Source: CBDIDH01 sp965277595 (GTDB lineage Bacteria; Planctomycetota; Planctomycetia; Isosphaerales; Isosphaeraceae). From it: a stretch of 64,000 nt of DNA. The translations under genes and the position numbers were made by a program. The notes beneath the pieces were generated by a model that made no database searches, was not told the DNA's origin, and was given only the letters and a program-made list of their open reading frames with translations. The stretch lies in NCBI GenBank assembly GCA_965277595.1, contig CBDIDH010000002.1, forward strand, positions 4,154,001 through 4,218,000, read 5' to 3'. Shown here in pieces: positions 1-11,074 of the stretch (position 1 is the first letter of the stretch; each line of letters starts with the position of its first letter).

Positions 1-207
1 CGACGGGACGCCTTCGTCGGCGACTAATGTGATGTCGAGGGAGCGCGCCGACATGATCCGGTGGGTTTCGACCGACCGGGTCATCGGCGATCGGTCTGAC
101 CCGGGCGACAAGAGTTACGAGCTGGTCCGCGTCCCGCCCTCGCCCCGATTGAATTCGACGGCCGGGGTTGAGTCATCTCCTTCACCGAAGGCAACGGGGA
201 GCCCGCG

Positions 208-1890
208 ATGATCCGCAACAAGATGATGATGGTGACCGCCCTCCTGGGCGGTTCGCTCTCTCTGACTCTCTCCGGCGGGATGGTCTTCGGCCGGGGCGGG
301 TTCCGCGGCGCCTCTGGTGGCGGGTTCCGCGGCGGCTATGGCGGCCTGTCGTCGTTCAGCCGTTCGTCATCCGTCGAGCACGCGGGCGGCTACGGAGGTG
401 GCATGAGCTACGGGAGCCGGGGGGCCATGGAAGGGATGTCCGGGGGCCGCATCGATTACGGCTCTCGCTCGGGCTCCTACACCACCGCGAGGGGCGGAAC
501 CGTCAACTTCGGCGCCGCGGGCATGGCCGGCCGAGGCCCCGGGGGGGAGGAGGCCGGGCGCGGCGCCTACGGGGTCTCGGGGACGACCGCCGTGGGCCGG
601 AGCTATGCGGACGTCGGCCGCGCCGGCGGGGCCGTCGGCCCGGGCGGGAACGCCGTGGCCGGTCGCGAAAACCTAGGGGCGTTCTCCGGCCCGCGTGGGG
701 CCGCCGTCGGCGGCTCGCGCGGGTTCGCGGCGGCCGGGGGCGGCGGTGCCGTCGCCGGCAGGTCGTACGGCGCCAGCGCGTACCGGCCCTACGACTACAA
801 CGCCTACGGGGGCTACCACTCCGGCAGGATGCACAGCTACTGGAACGGCCAGAACAGCGCGGCCTGGGGTTGGCGGAGTCCGTACTGGGGCATGGGCACG
901 GGGTTCGGCCTGGGCATGGGGGTCTGCATGGGCCTCTCGTCCTGGGGCTACGGCTCGTCGCTTTATGGCATGGGCTACATGCCGTACAACAACCCGTATT
1001 ACGGCGGCGGGGTCGCGCTCGTCGCGGGTCAACCGGGCCCGGGCTTGTCCTACGACTACTCCCAGCCGATCAACACCACGAGTGCCCCCGCCGAAGAGTC
1101 GGTGACCGACCCGGCGATCGCGCTCTTCGACGCCGGCCGCGCGTCGTTCCCGCAGGGGAATTATACCGACGCCTTGCAAAAGACCGACGAGGCCCTGGCG
1201 ACGCTCCCCGGCGACACCACCCTGCACGAATTCCGCGGGCTCTGCCTGTTCGCGCTGGGGCGGTACGACGAATCCGCCGCGACCCTCTACGCCGTCCTGT
1301 CGGTCGGGCCTGGGTGGGACTGGACGACGCTCGTCGGTTTCTACCCGAGCGTTGACGTCGACACCACCCAGCTCCGCGCCCTCGAAGCCTACTGCGACGC
1401 CCACACGGACTCGGCCACCGCCCGCTTCGTGCTCGCCTATCATTATCTGACCCAGGGCCACGACGACGCGGCGGTCGGCGTCCTCAAGTGGGTAGTCGCC
1501 CTCAAGCCGACCGACACCCTCTCGGCGAAGCTGCTCCGCCAGCTCGACCCGCCGAGGGAGACGCCGGCCGTCGCGACCGCCCCCGCTCCGGCCGACGCGG
1601 CCCCGCCGCCGGGCGCGACAATCGCCGGGACCTGGACCGCCGAGCCGTCCGCCGATTGTGCAATCAACCTGACCGTGCAGCCCGGCGGAAGTTTCACCTG
1701 AAAGGTCACTCGAAATCAAAAAACGCAGCAGTTCTCTGGCTCCTCGACCTATGGAGACGGCATGCTCACGCTGGTCCAGGACAAGGGCCCGGCCCTCGTC
1801 GGTCGCGTGGCCTGGGCGGACCCGGACCACGTCACCTTCCGGATCATCGGTGCCGGCCCCGACGACCCCGGGCTCAGCTTCGCCCGTTGA
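208..1890 (+). pseudogene. Exported Gly-rich TPR-like protein, interrupted by one in-frame TGA
   Basis: Begins at an ATG preceded by GGGGAG and opens with a signal peptide (hydrophobic stretch about residues 5-25). It then has a Gly/Ser/Tyr-rich region, the motif YWNGQNSAAWG, a TPR-like helical part (about residues 300-450) and a Pro/Ala linker. The frame stops at a TGA at 1699-1701 after 497 residues, but the same frame runs on for 62 more codons to a TGA at 1888-1890. That extension matches the C-terminal domain of the paralogue at 3200-4936 to its last residues (GLSFAR against GLNFAR). The internal TGA sits where the paralogue has Trp (GRFSWTT). Function unknown; probably a cell-surface protein. 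Seen directly: stop and paralogy. Inferred: nonsense mutation, sequence error or readthrough. Confidence 0.75.
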
Positions 1891-2178
1891 GTCGAGTGGG
1901 CAGGAGCCGGGCCGACCGACGCGACGCCAGAACCTCGGCCGCCGTGCCCGGCGCGAGCCTCTGAGCCGTGCGTCCAACCGTGTGGATTCTGCCGACGAAT
2001 TGAAACAGTTCCCGATCCCGTGTGCCGCATCTTGTTGGGTCAGTGAAACGCACCAGGACTCTGTCCGAGACGAAGATGGTGTGATTCACACGCCCTACGA
2101 GCGCAGGGGCACGGGCTTGATATCCGCTCCAGAGCAGAGCGAGGCGTGCGCACGGGAATCCACCAAGGAGTGATAGCA

Positions 2179-3156
2179 ATGAGACCGGTCTCCATCTGGT
2201 TCGGCGTATTGGTCCTCGCGACCTGCCAGGTCTCGCGAGCCCAGGAACCCACGAAGACGGAAACGGCCCCTCCGGCCGGGGCGGCAGTGGCCAATGCCGA
2301 TCCGCCCGCGCGAACGACGGGACGGCCCGACGACGCCAGGGCCATCGCCGCGCTGCTCGCGTCGTTCACGAAGGCGTTCAACGCGGGCGACGCCACGGCC
2401 GCCGCCGCGACCTACGCGGAAGACGCCCTGACCATCGACGAGCAGGGCGAGCGGACCGAGGGCCGAGCCGCCATCCGCGACCGGCTCGACGCGTCGTTCG
2501 CCTCCAACCCCGGCAGCACGATCGCCATCAAGGAAGACACCCTCCGCTTCCTCGGGCCCGACACGGCGCTCGAAGTGGGCCGGACGACGATCACGCCCGC
2601 CGGGGCCGGCGGCGTGCCCGAGGTGACCCGTTACACCGTCGTCTACATCAAGAAGGGCGGCCAGTGGCTCCAGTCCGTCGTCCGCGACGAGCTCTCGCGC
2701 GACCTGACCGCACACGACCGCCTGAAGGAACTGGAGTGGCTGGTCGGGGAATGGGTCAACGAGAGCCAGGACGCCATCGTGCATACCACCTGCAAGTGGG
2801 CCGACGACGGCAACTTCCTGACCCGCGAGTTCACCATGAAGACCCACGGCCGGCCGGTCCTGAGCGGCACGCAGCGAATCGGCTGGGACCCGGTGCGGGG
2901 CCAGTTCAAGACCTGGATCTTCGACACCCAGGGGGGCTTCGGCGAGGGCTACTGGGTTCACGACGGCGACACGTGGATGATCAAGGTCGAGGGCGTCCTG
3001 CAGGACGGCCGGCACTCCTCGATCACGAACATCCTCAAGCGCCTGGGCAAGGACCGCGCGAGCTGGCAGTCGGTCGACCGGAGCCTCGGCGGCGTCGCGA
3101 TGCCGGGGATCGACGAGTTCACCCTGGTGCGTCAGCCACCCGAGGCCGGCAAGTAA
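2179..3156 (+). CDS. Exported SnoaL-like/DUF4440 (SgcJ/EcaC-type) protein
   Basis: 325 residues. The ATG at 2179 is chosen over an upstream in-frame ATG because it follows AAGGAG at 2165-2170 and starts a clean signal peptide (MRPVSIWFGVLVLATC...). After a short Pro/Ala-rich linker, residues about 55-180 look like the cone-shaped SnoaL/DUF4440 fold: ARAIAALLASFTKAFNAGD, then YAEDALTIDEQGERTEGR and IRDRL. The second half (about 185-320) has the W-rich pattern seen in lipocalin-like DUF1579-type domains (LEWLVGEWVNES, GWDPVRGQFKTWIFD). Such proteins bind small molecules or act as non-catalytic partners; no substrate can be named. It lies between the two Gly-rich paralogues. Confidence 0.75.
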   Translation: MRPVSIWFGVLVLATCQVSRAQEPTKTETAPPAGAAVANADPPARTTGRPDDARAIAALLASFTKAFNAGDATAAAATYAEDALTIDEQGERTEGRAAIRDRLDASFASNPGSTIAIKEDTLRFLGPDTALEVGRTTITPAGAGGVPEVTRYTVVYIKKGGQWLQSVVRDELSRDLTAHDRLKELEWLVGEWVNESQDAIVHTTCKWADDGNFLTREFTMKTHGRPVLSGTQRIGWDPVRGQFKTWIFDTQGGFGEGYWVHDGDTWMIKVEGVLQDGRHSSITNILKRLGKDRASWQSVDRSLGGVAMPGIDEFTLVRQPPEAGK

Positions 3157-3199
3157 CGTCCTATAACCCGTTCGACCCCATCGACCAGGAATCACCCCG

Positions 3200-4936
3200 A
3201 TGACGCGCACCATCTTGAAACTGGCCCTCGGTACTTCCCTGACGTTGCTCGCCAGCCCGTCAGACGTCTTCGCCGGCCGCGGCGGCGGTCGCGGCGGCGG
3301 CGGCGGCGGTTACAGCCGCGGCGGCGGCGGTGAAAGCCGCGGCGGCGGGACCCCCTCGTTCAGCCAGCCACACCAGCAGACGAACGAGTCCCGCCCGCCG
3401 GGCAACACCAACCGCAACCAGAGCCCTTCCAACGCCGGCGCCGCCGCGGCGGGCGCGGGATACTCCAACCGCAACGAGCAGCCGAACCACTCCAACGCGG
3501 GCTCGGCCGCCGCCGGCGCCGGCTATTCCAACCGCAACAACCAGCCGCCCGTCTCCAACGCCGGCGCCGCCGCCGCGGGCGCGGGCGCCTCCAACCGCAA
3601 CAATCAACCGAACCACTCCAACGCCGGCGCGGCTACGGCCGGCGCGGGTGCCGCCAACCGCAATAATCAGGCGCCCGTCTCCAACGCGGGCGCCGCCGCG
3701 GCGGGCGTCGGCGCCGCGAACCGTAACAATCAGCCGAACTTCTCCAACGCCGGCGCGGCCGCCGCGGGCGCGGGCTACGCCAACCGCAACAACCAGCCGA
3801 ATTTCTCCAACGCGGGAGCCGCCGCCGCAGGCGCTGGCTACGCGAACCGGAACCAGTACAACCAGTACCACCCCGGCATGGTCAACGGTTACTGGAATGG
3901 GAACAACTCCGCCGCCTGGGGCGCGACGGGCGCCGGCCTGGCCGCCGCGGGCGGGGTCGGGGCCTGGGGCGCCGGGTCGCCGATGTATTCCTACGGGTAT
4001 TCGGGCTACAACAACCCCTACTCCGGGTCGGGCGGCGGGGCACAGGCCGTCGCCGCGGTGCAACCCGGCGACGTCCCCCAGCAGGTCGCGGCGCCCGCTT
4101 ACAATTACGCCCAGCCGATCAGCACGACCGCCGCGCTGCCCGACCCGAGCGTCGCCGACCAGGCGACCTCGGCGTTCGACCAGGCCCGCCAGGCGTTCAA
4201 GGCGGGCGACTACCCCGGCGCCCAGCAGTTCACCCAGCAGGCGTTGGCGCAGACGCCCAACGACACGACGCTGCACGAGTTCCTCGCCCTGGCCCTCTTC
4301 GCGCGGGGCCAGTACGAGCAGGCCGCGGCGCCGCTCTACGCGGTGCTGTCGGTCGGACCCGGCTGGGACTGGACCACCCTGAGCGGGATGTACCCCGACG
4401 TCGTCACCTACACCGGGCAGCTCCGCAACCTGGAGGGGTATATCGACGCGAACCCCAGGTCGGCCAACGCCCGGTTCGTGCTGGCCTACCAGTACCTCTG
4501 CGAGGGGCACGACGGCAACGCCCTCGCCCAGCTCAAGCAGGTCGTAAGGCTCCAGCCGGGTGACACGCTCTCGGCGCAGCTCATCGCCCGTTCCCAGCCC
4601 CCCGGGGGCACCCCGCCGGCGCCCGCCGGGTCGGCCCCGGCGGGCTCGCCGGCCGTCGCCGGGACGTTGTCCGGGCGGTGGGCGGCGAAGGACGCGAACA
4701 TCGCACTGGCGATCCAGGACGACGGCCGCTTCTCGTGGACCACTTCGGGACCGGGCAAGCCGCCGATGACGATCGCGGGCACGTCGACCTTCGCCGACGG
4801 GTTTCTGACCCTCGCCGACCAGGCGGGACAGAACGGCGCCCTGGTCGGCAACGTCGTCTGGCAGGACGCCGACCACTTCAACTTCCGACTCGCCGGCGCA
4901 CCGCCGACCGACACGGGGCTGAACTTCGCCCGGTGA
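3200..4936 (+). CDS. Exported Asn/Ala/Gly-rich repeat protein with TPR-like core
   Basis: 578 residues with a signal peptide (about residues 1-25), a Gly/Arg/Ser-rich stretch, seven tandem 21-residue repeats (residues 77-223), the motif YWNGNNSAAWG, a TPR-like region (about 320-470), a Pro/Ala linker and a C-terminal beta-rich domain that ends at GLNFAR. It is the intact paralogue of the gene at 208. The two share the YWNGxNSAAWG motif, the phrase LYAVLSVGPGWDWTTL and the C-terminal domain. Function unknown. Low-complexity Gly/Asn-rich exported proteins of planctomycetes are thought to be surface or matrix proteins; that assignment is inference. Confidence 0.8.
   Translation: MTRTILKLALGTSLTLLASPSDVFAGRGGGRGGGGGGYSRGGGGESRGGGTPSFSQPHQQTNESRPPGNTNRNQSPSNAGAAAAGAGYSNRNEQPNHSNAGSAAAGAGYSNRNNQPPVSNAGAAAAGAGASNRNNQPNHSNAGAATAGAGAANRNNQAPVSNAGAAAAGVGAANRNNQPNFSNAGAAAAGAGYANRNNQPNFSNAGAAAAGAGYANRNQYNQYHPGMVNGYWNGNNSAAWGATGAGLAAAGGVGAWGAGSPMYSYGYSGYNNPYSGSGGGAQAVAAVQPGDVPQQVAAPAYNYAQPISTTAALPDPSVADQATSAFDQARQAFKAGDYPGAQQFTQQALAQTPNDTTLHEFLALALFARGQYEQAAAPLYAVLSVGPGWDWTTLSGMYPDVVTYTGQLRNLEGYIDANPRSANARFVLAYQYLCEGHDGNALAQLKQVVRLQPGDTLSAQLIARSQPPGGTPPAPAGSAPAGSPAVAGTLSGRWAAKDANIALAIQDDGRFSWTTSGPGKPPMTIAGTSTFADGFLTLADQAGQNGALVGNVVWQDADHFNFRLAGAPPTDTGLNFAR
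3428..3868 (+). repeat. Seven tandem 63-bp coding repeats
   Basis: Seven consecutive in-frame 63-bp units encode variants of SNAGAAAAGAGYANRNNQPN plus one residue. Residues SNAG, AGxG and NRN are the same in almost all units, while the residue after GAG (Y or A) and the last two (NH, PV, NF) vary. The DNA differs at many third positions, so selection acts on the protein. Repeat number could vary between strains. Confidence 0.9.
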
Positions 4937-5039
4937 GTGTCGTCGGAACCGACCACCCCGGGCGGGGGTCCCCTCTGCCCGGCTGGTCGGCCTGGTTAAC
5001 CTGGTCTTAAAGAATGCCGCGGAGGGCGGTGACGTTGAA

Positions 5040-5447
5040 ATGAAAGCCCTGCTCACGACCACGGCCGCGGTCGAAGCCGGGACCGGCGTCGCGCTCGCGG
5101 TCGCGCCGTCAGCGGTGGTCCTGGTGTTGCTGGGGTCTCCGCTCGATTCGCCCGCCGGCCTGGTCATCGGTCGCGTCCTCGGGGCGGCGCTCTTCTCACT
5201 CGGGGCGGCGTGCTGGGGGCCTCGTGACAACACCCCGGGCAGATCGACCGCGGGTCTGATGGGGGCCATGCTGCTGTATAACGTCTCGATCGTTTCAGTT
5301 CTGGGTTACGCCCGCGTCGGCTCGGGGATGGCGGGCGTCGGCCTCTGGCCGGCGGTCGTCGTCCACTCGGCGCTGGCGGTCTGGTGCGCCGCCTGTCTTC
5401 GGATCGCACGCCGGGACGCTTCCCGGCCTGAGTGGTCGACCGGGTAA
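5040..5447 (+). CDS. Small integral membrane protein
   Basis: 135 residues with about four hydrophobic helices (about 8-32, 40-60, 74-90, 98-120) and a charged C-terminus (RIARRDASRPEW). The ATG follows GGAGGGCGG. No family is recognised. It lies alone between the repeat protein and the MscS gene, on the same strand, and could share a transcript with the latter (51 bp gap). Confidence 0.65.
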   Translation: MKALLTTTAAVEAGTGVALAVAPSAVVLVLLGSPLDSPAGLVIGRVLGAALFSLGAACWGPRDNTPGRSTAGLMGAMLLYNVSIVSVLGYARVGSGMAGVGLWPAVVVHSALAVWCAACLRIARRDASRPEWSTG

Positions 5448-5498
5448 CGTGGTCTTCGAATGTGCCAGGCCCCTCCGGCCGTCTTCAGGGAATCAATC

Positions 5499-7613
5499 AT
5501 GGGTGACGTGTTTCCCTCGCGGGACGTGATGTCCTTTCTGCTCGGGGCAGTACTCGGGAGTTCCTCTCTCGTCCTCGCAGGTCAGGACGTGACCTCGAAG
5601 GGTGTAACACCCGCCGTGACCCCCGAGCGAGCGGCCGTTGCGTCCGTCGGTCCACGGTTCCGCTCCCCGAGGGCGACCGCAAGGACCTTCCTGATCGCGA
5701 TGAACCTGACCGAGGACGACCCCCACCGGATCGAGGAGGCCACCGCCTGCCTCGACCTCTCGGGAATCCCCGACGACCGGCGCGACCCGGGCCGCCTGGC
5801 GTTCGAACTGGAGTTCATCCTGCGGTCGACCAACATCCCGACTCTGGTGATCCCCGACTTCGCGGACGGTCCCGATTGCACCGTCGGCGAGAACAAGGAC
5901 ATCAAGCTCACGCTCCGGCGGGTGGCGGACCGGCGATGGCTCTTCGACGGCAAGACCCTTCAGGACTTGCCGAAGATGCGACTGGCGCTCTGGCAACGGG
6001 CCGTCGCGGCGGGTCAGGGGAAAGATGCCGGCGACGTCCCCGCCGAATACCGTTCACCTTACGCCTCGTTTCACACGTTCATTAATTCGTTCAAGAACGG
6101 CGGCCTCGACACGGCCGCGACGTGTCTGGACCTGACCGAGATCCCGAGCCCGGCCCGTCGGGTCGTCGGCAGGGAGCTCGCGCTGAAACTCAAGGAGGTC
6201 CTCGACCGGACCGTCTTCGTGATCTTCCAGGACGTCCCGGACTCCTCGGTCGGAGTCCCACTGGAGGCGCTCGTCCACAAGGAGGGGAGGATCGTCGCGG
6301 AGCGTCAGGTCTCGGGCGACCGCAAGGGGCAATGGCTCTTCAACCGGGCCACGGTGGGGTCGGTCGGCCGTCTCTACGATGCCTTCGAGTCGCAACCCAT
6401 CCTTCCAGAACTGGCGGCGACGGGGAGGGCGGCCGTCGGGCCCGGGTTCAGGCTCTCGCCGGGACTTTGGCTCCGGCACCGGATACCCGGCTGGCTCAGG
6501 CACCGGGCCAGCCTCGCGGACCGTCTCTCGTTCTGCGTGTACCAGGTCGCCGGGTTGGTCGTGCTCGTCCTGCTCGTCGTCCCGGTGTCCCGGACCGTCG
6601 CCCGGCTACTCGCCCGCCCGGCACTGTCCCTGACTCGCCGGCGGGGGGTCGCGGCCGACGACCAGGACGTCGCCGCGTGGGTCCGCCCGATCGGCTGGCT
6701 GGCGGCCGTCTGGATGCTCGTCCGGGGCGTGACGATCCTCGACCTGCCGACGGAAGCCGCGGGCGCGTTCCTGGCCATCCTCGTCCCGGCCTTCTGGCTC
6801 GCGATGGCCCTGGCCGTCTATCAACTGATCGACCCGGTCCTGAAGGTCGTCGCCGGACCCGCCACGTCGCAGGAGGGGGCGTCGACCCTTGCGGCGATGG
6901 GGTTCCCGGTGTTATCGCTCGTGCTCAAGATCGTGGTGGTCGTCTCCGGACTGGCCGCGGTCCTCCGGGTCTTCAACTTCGACGTCGGGACCGTCCTCAC
7001 CGGCCTGGGGATCGGCGGCATCGCCTTCGCCCTGGCCGCGCAGGACACGCTCAAGAACTTCTTCGGCTCGGTGATGCTCATCGCCGACCGCACCTTCCGG
7101 GTCGGTGACCTGGTGAAGATCGGCGAGAACGAGGGGGCGGTCGAGACGGTCGGGCTCCGAAGCAGCCGGCTCCGCGGCCTCGACGACTCGCTCATGACGA
7201 TCCCCAACTCCGACCTGACCACGGCTCACGTCACCAACTTCGGCGCCCGCCGTAACCGCCGATACCGCACCACGATGACCGTCGCTCATGGCACGCCTCC
7301 GGACCGGCTGATCCAGCTCCCCGACGGCATCCTGGAACTGATCCGGGGGAATGCCCTGGTCCCGCCGCAGAAGTCCGAGGTCGCCGTGAGCGACCTGGCG
7401 GCCTCCGGGATGGAGATCCTGATCCAGGTGTGCTTCGAAGTGCCGGATTATCACGCGGAGCTGACGGCACGCCACAAGTTCATCCTCGACACCCTCCGAC
7501 TGGCCGACCGGATCGGGATCTCGCTGGAAAGCCCGACGATCGTCCTCGAACGAGAGCAACGCGCGGAGAACGGGGCCATCAGGGGAACTTCCGTTCCGAT
7601 CGCTTCGTCGTAG
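5499..7613 (+). CDS. MscS-family mechanosensitive channel with duplicated extracytoplasmic domain
   Basis: 704 residues from the ATG at 5499, which has AGGGA seven bases upstream; two other in-frame starts are possible. The order is signal peptide, two tandem copies of an approximately 140-residue periplasmic domain (each begins with a TAxxFLxxxN or SFHTFINSFKNG segment, then CLDLxxIP, and ends near RWLF or QWLFN), four or more membrane helices (about residues 335-560), then the MscS core: VLTGLGIGGIAFALAAQDTL (pore-lining helix TM3) and the beta-domain segment FRVGDLVKIGENEGAVETVG. Known for the family: tension-gated release of osmolytes. The large N-terminal region is not part of classical MscS and may sense or bind something outside the membrane (inference). 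Confidence 0.9.
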   Translation: MGDVFPSRDVMSFLLGAVLGSSSLVLAGQDVTSKGVTPAVTPERAAVASVGPRFRSPRATARTFLIAMNLTEDDPHRIEEATACLDLSGIPDDRRDPGRLAFELEFILRSTNIPTLVIPDFADGPDCTVGENKDIKLTLRRVADRRWLFDGKTLQDLPKMRLALWQRAVAAGQGKDAGDVPAEYRSPYASFHTFINSFKNGGLDTAATCLDLTEIPSPARRVVGRELALKLKEVLDRTVFVIFQDVPDSSVGVPLEALVHKEGRIVAERQVSGDRKGQWLFNRATVGSVGRLYDAFESQPILPELAATGRAAVGPGFRLSPGLWLRHRIPGWLRHRASLADRLSFCVYQVAGLVVLVLLVVPVSRTVARLLARPALSLTRRRGVAADDQDVAAWVRPIGWLAAVWMLVRGVTILDLPTEAAGAFLAILVPAFWLAMALAVYQLIDPVLKVVAGPATSQEGASTLAAMGFPVLSLVLKIVVVVSGLAAVLRVFNFDVGTVLTGLGIGGIAFALAAQDTLKNFFGSVMLIADRTFRVGDLVKIGENEGAVETVGLRSSRLRGLDDSLMTIPNSDLTTAHVTNFGARRNRRYRTTMTVAHGTPPDRLIQLPDGILELIRGNALVPPQKSEVAVSDLAASGMEILIQVCFEVPDYHAELTARHKFILDTLRLADRIGISLESPTIVLEREQRAENGAIRGTSVPIASS

Positions 7614-7670
7614 GGCCTGCGAGAGTGAAATCATCCAATGGCGAGAGTATTTATTTGACACGAGTTGAGA

Positions 7671-7994
7671 ATGACCGATTACCCGCACAGGATCGCAAAC
7701 GCGATCACTCGCTTCGTCGAAAATCCCGTCACCAACCTGGTGAAGGGGATCGCGCTCTTCCTGATCGGCCTCTCGGAAGCCTCGAAAACCTTCAGAGAGG
7801 ACGTCGCTCACAATCAAGTCCGCGTCGGTCATGGCCTGATCATCATCGGGATTTTCAGCATCCTCGAAGCCCTACCGAATTTGATCGAGGCGATCGAATC
7901 GGGTAAGCGATATCTTGACCTCCGTGACCAGAAAGCCCGGCCCGGCTTCGGCCCGGGGGTTGGGCTCGAGCCGCGCGACGACCGGGCCCACTGA
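7671..7994 (+). CDS. Small membrane protein
   Basis: 107 residues from the ATG at 7671. A central hydrophobic stretch (VKGIALFLIGLSEASKTF) and another (GHGLIIIGIFSILEALPNLI) suggest two membrane-associated helices, followed by a charged tail (LDLRDQKARPGFG). It lies 57 bp after the MscS gene and could be co-transcribed with it. No family is recognised with certainty. Confidence 0.55.
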   Translation: MTDYPHRIANAITRFVENPVTNLVKGIALFLIGLSEASKTFREDVAHNQVRVGHGLIIIGIFSILEALPNLIEAIESGKRYLDLRDQKARPGFGPGVGLEPRDDRAH

Positions 7995-8144
7995 CCCCGG
8001 CCGTCCTCCACGGACCGGCTCGACACGGTGTAGCACGATTTCTGATCTGGCGGGACGTTTGAAGAGGCGTGGACGACCCGGGTTTCGTCGCGTGCGAGCG
8101 GCGAGGCGGGTGCGGATTTACACCAACTTAGGGATACCTCGGAC

Positions 8145-9908
<1,764 letters not shown>

Positions 9909-10013
9909 CGTGAGCCGTCGGGCCACGGTGGGGGCGCCCCCGGATGCGAAGGGGCGACCACGCCCGCCCCGCCCCGCCCCGGCGAGATCCCACCTTAACG
10001 GAGACGCAGGCTG

Positions 10014-11045
10014 ATGAAGACCCTCCCGCGATCTCAACCCCCGCGCCGGCGGTTCGGCCTCTTCACCGCCGTCGCGGGGTTGGCCTGGTTGCTCACCGGC
10101 CCACTCGTCCGGACCCAGGTCGATCCGCTGCCGTCGTGGGGCGACGGCCCGGCCAGGAAGGCCGTCCTGGAGTTCGTCCGCGACGCGACCGAACCCGGCG
10201 GCTCGCGGTTCGTCCCGGCCGACGAGCGGATCGCCACGTTCGACAATGACGGCACCCTCTGGGTCGAGCAGCCGATCTACACCCAGGCCGCGTTCGCCTT
10301 CGACCGGGTCAAGGCGCTCGCGCCCGGTCATCCCGATTGGAAGACGGAGGAGCCCTTCCGGTCGATCCTCGCGGACGACCGCGACGCGCTGACGAGATTC
10401 ACCATCCAGGACTTCCAGCGCGTCGTCGCCGCGACCCACAGTGGGATGACCGTGGACGACTTCCACGCGACGATCAAGGCGTGGCTCGCCACGGCGAAGC
10501 ACCCCCGCTTCCAACGGCCTTACACCGACCTCGTCTATCAGCCCATGCTCGAGCTCTTACGCCTCCTCCGGGCGAACGGGTTCAAGACGTACGTCGTGAC
10601 CGGCGGCGGACAGGAATTCGTGCGGGTCTTCGCGGGGACAGTCTATGGAATCCCGCCGGAGCAGGTCATCGGCTCGGCGGGCCAGGTGAAGTTCGAGTAC
10701 GGCCTGGACGAGACGCCGGCGCTGGTCAAGCTCCCCGACGTGCTCCTGCTCGATGACCAGGCGGGCAAGCCGGAAGCAATCAACCTGGTCATCGGCCGCA
10801 GGCCGCGCGCGTCCTTCGGCAATTCCAACGGCGACCGACAGATGCTCGAATGGACAGAGGCAGGCGCCGGCGCGCGGCTCATGATGCTCGTGCATCACGA
10901 CGACTCCGCGCGAGAATATGCCTACGACGCCCGTTCCAGGGTCGGCACGTTCTCCGGAGACCTCATGGAGCAAGCATCGCGGCGCGGCTGGGTCGTGATC
11001 AGCATGAAGGATGACTGGAAACGGATCTTCCCGTTCGACAAATAG
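10014..11045 (+). CDS. Exported HAD-superfamily hydrolase
   Basis: 343 residues with an N-terminal hydrophobic export signal (about residues 17-35). HAD motif I is FDNDGTLW with Asp77 and Asp79. A motif II region is TYVVTGGGQEFV and motif IV is VLLLDDQAGKPEAINL with an acidic pair. The family comprises phosphatases and phosphotransferases that use an aspartyl-phosphate intermediate. It lies between the sulfatase and the FGE gene (gap to FGE 29 bp), so it probably belongs to the same operon and may dephosphorylate a periplasmic sulfated or phosphorylated substrate (inference). Confidence 0.85.
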   Translation: MKTLPRSQPPRRRFGLFTAVAGLAWLLTGPLVRTQVDPLPSWGDGPARKAVLEFVRDATEPGGSRFVPADERIATFDNDGTLWVEQPIYTQAAFAFDRVKALAPGHPDWKTEEPFRSILADDRDALTRFTIQDFQRVVAATHSGMTVDDFHATIKAWLATAKHPRFQRPYTDLVYQPMLELLRLLRANGFKTYVVTGGGQEFVRVFAGTVYGIPPEQVIGSAGQVKFEYGLDETPALVKLPDVLLLDDQAGKPEAINLVIGRRPRASFGNSNGDRQMLEWTEAGAGARLMMLVHHDDSAREYAYDARSRVGTFSGDLMEQASRRGWVVISMKDDWKRIFPFDK

Positions 11046-11074
11046 GCTTGGTCCCCGCCCATCTAAGGTTTGTC

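Noticed and set aside
3428..3868. CRISPR-like array of 63-bp repeats
   Set aside because: The units are contiguous without unique spacers, stay in frame, differ at third codon positions and encode a clear protein repeat.
3260..5269. Long open frame on the minus strand opposite the repeat protein
   Set aside because: High GC content and the Gly/Ala/Asn repeats keep the antisense strand free of stops; it has no start signal, domain or sensible composition.
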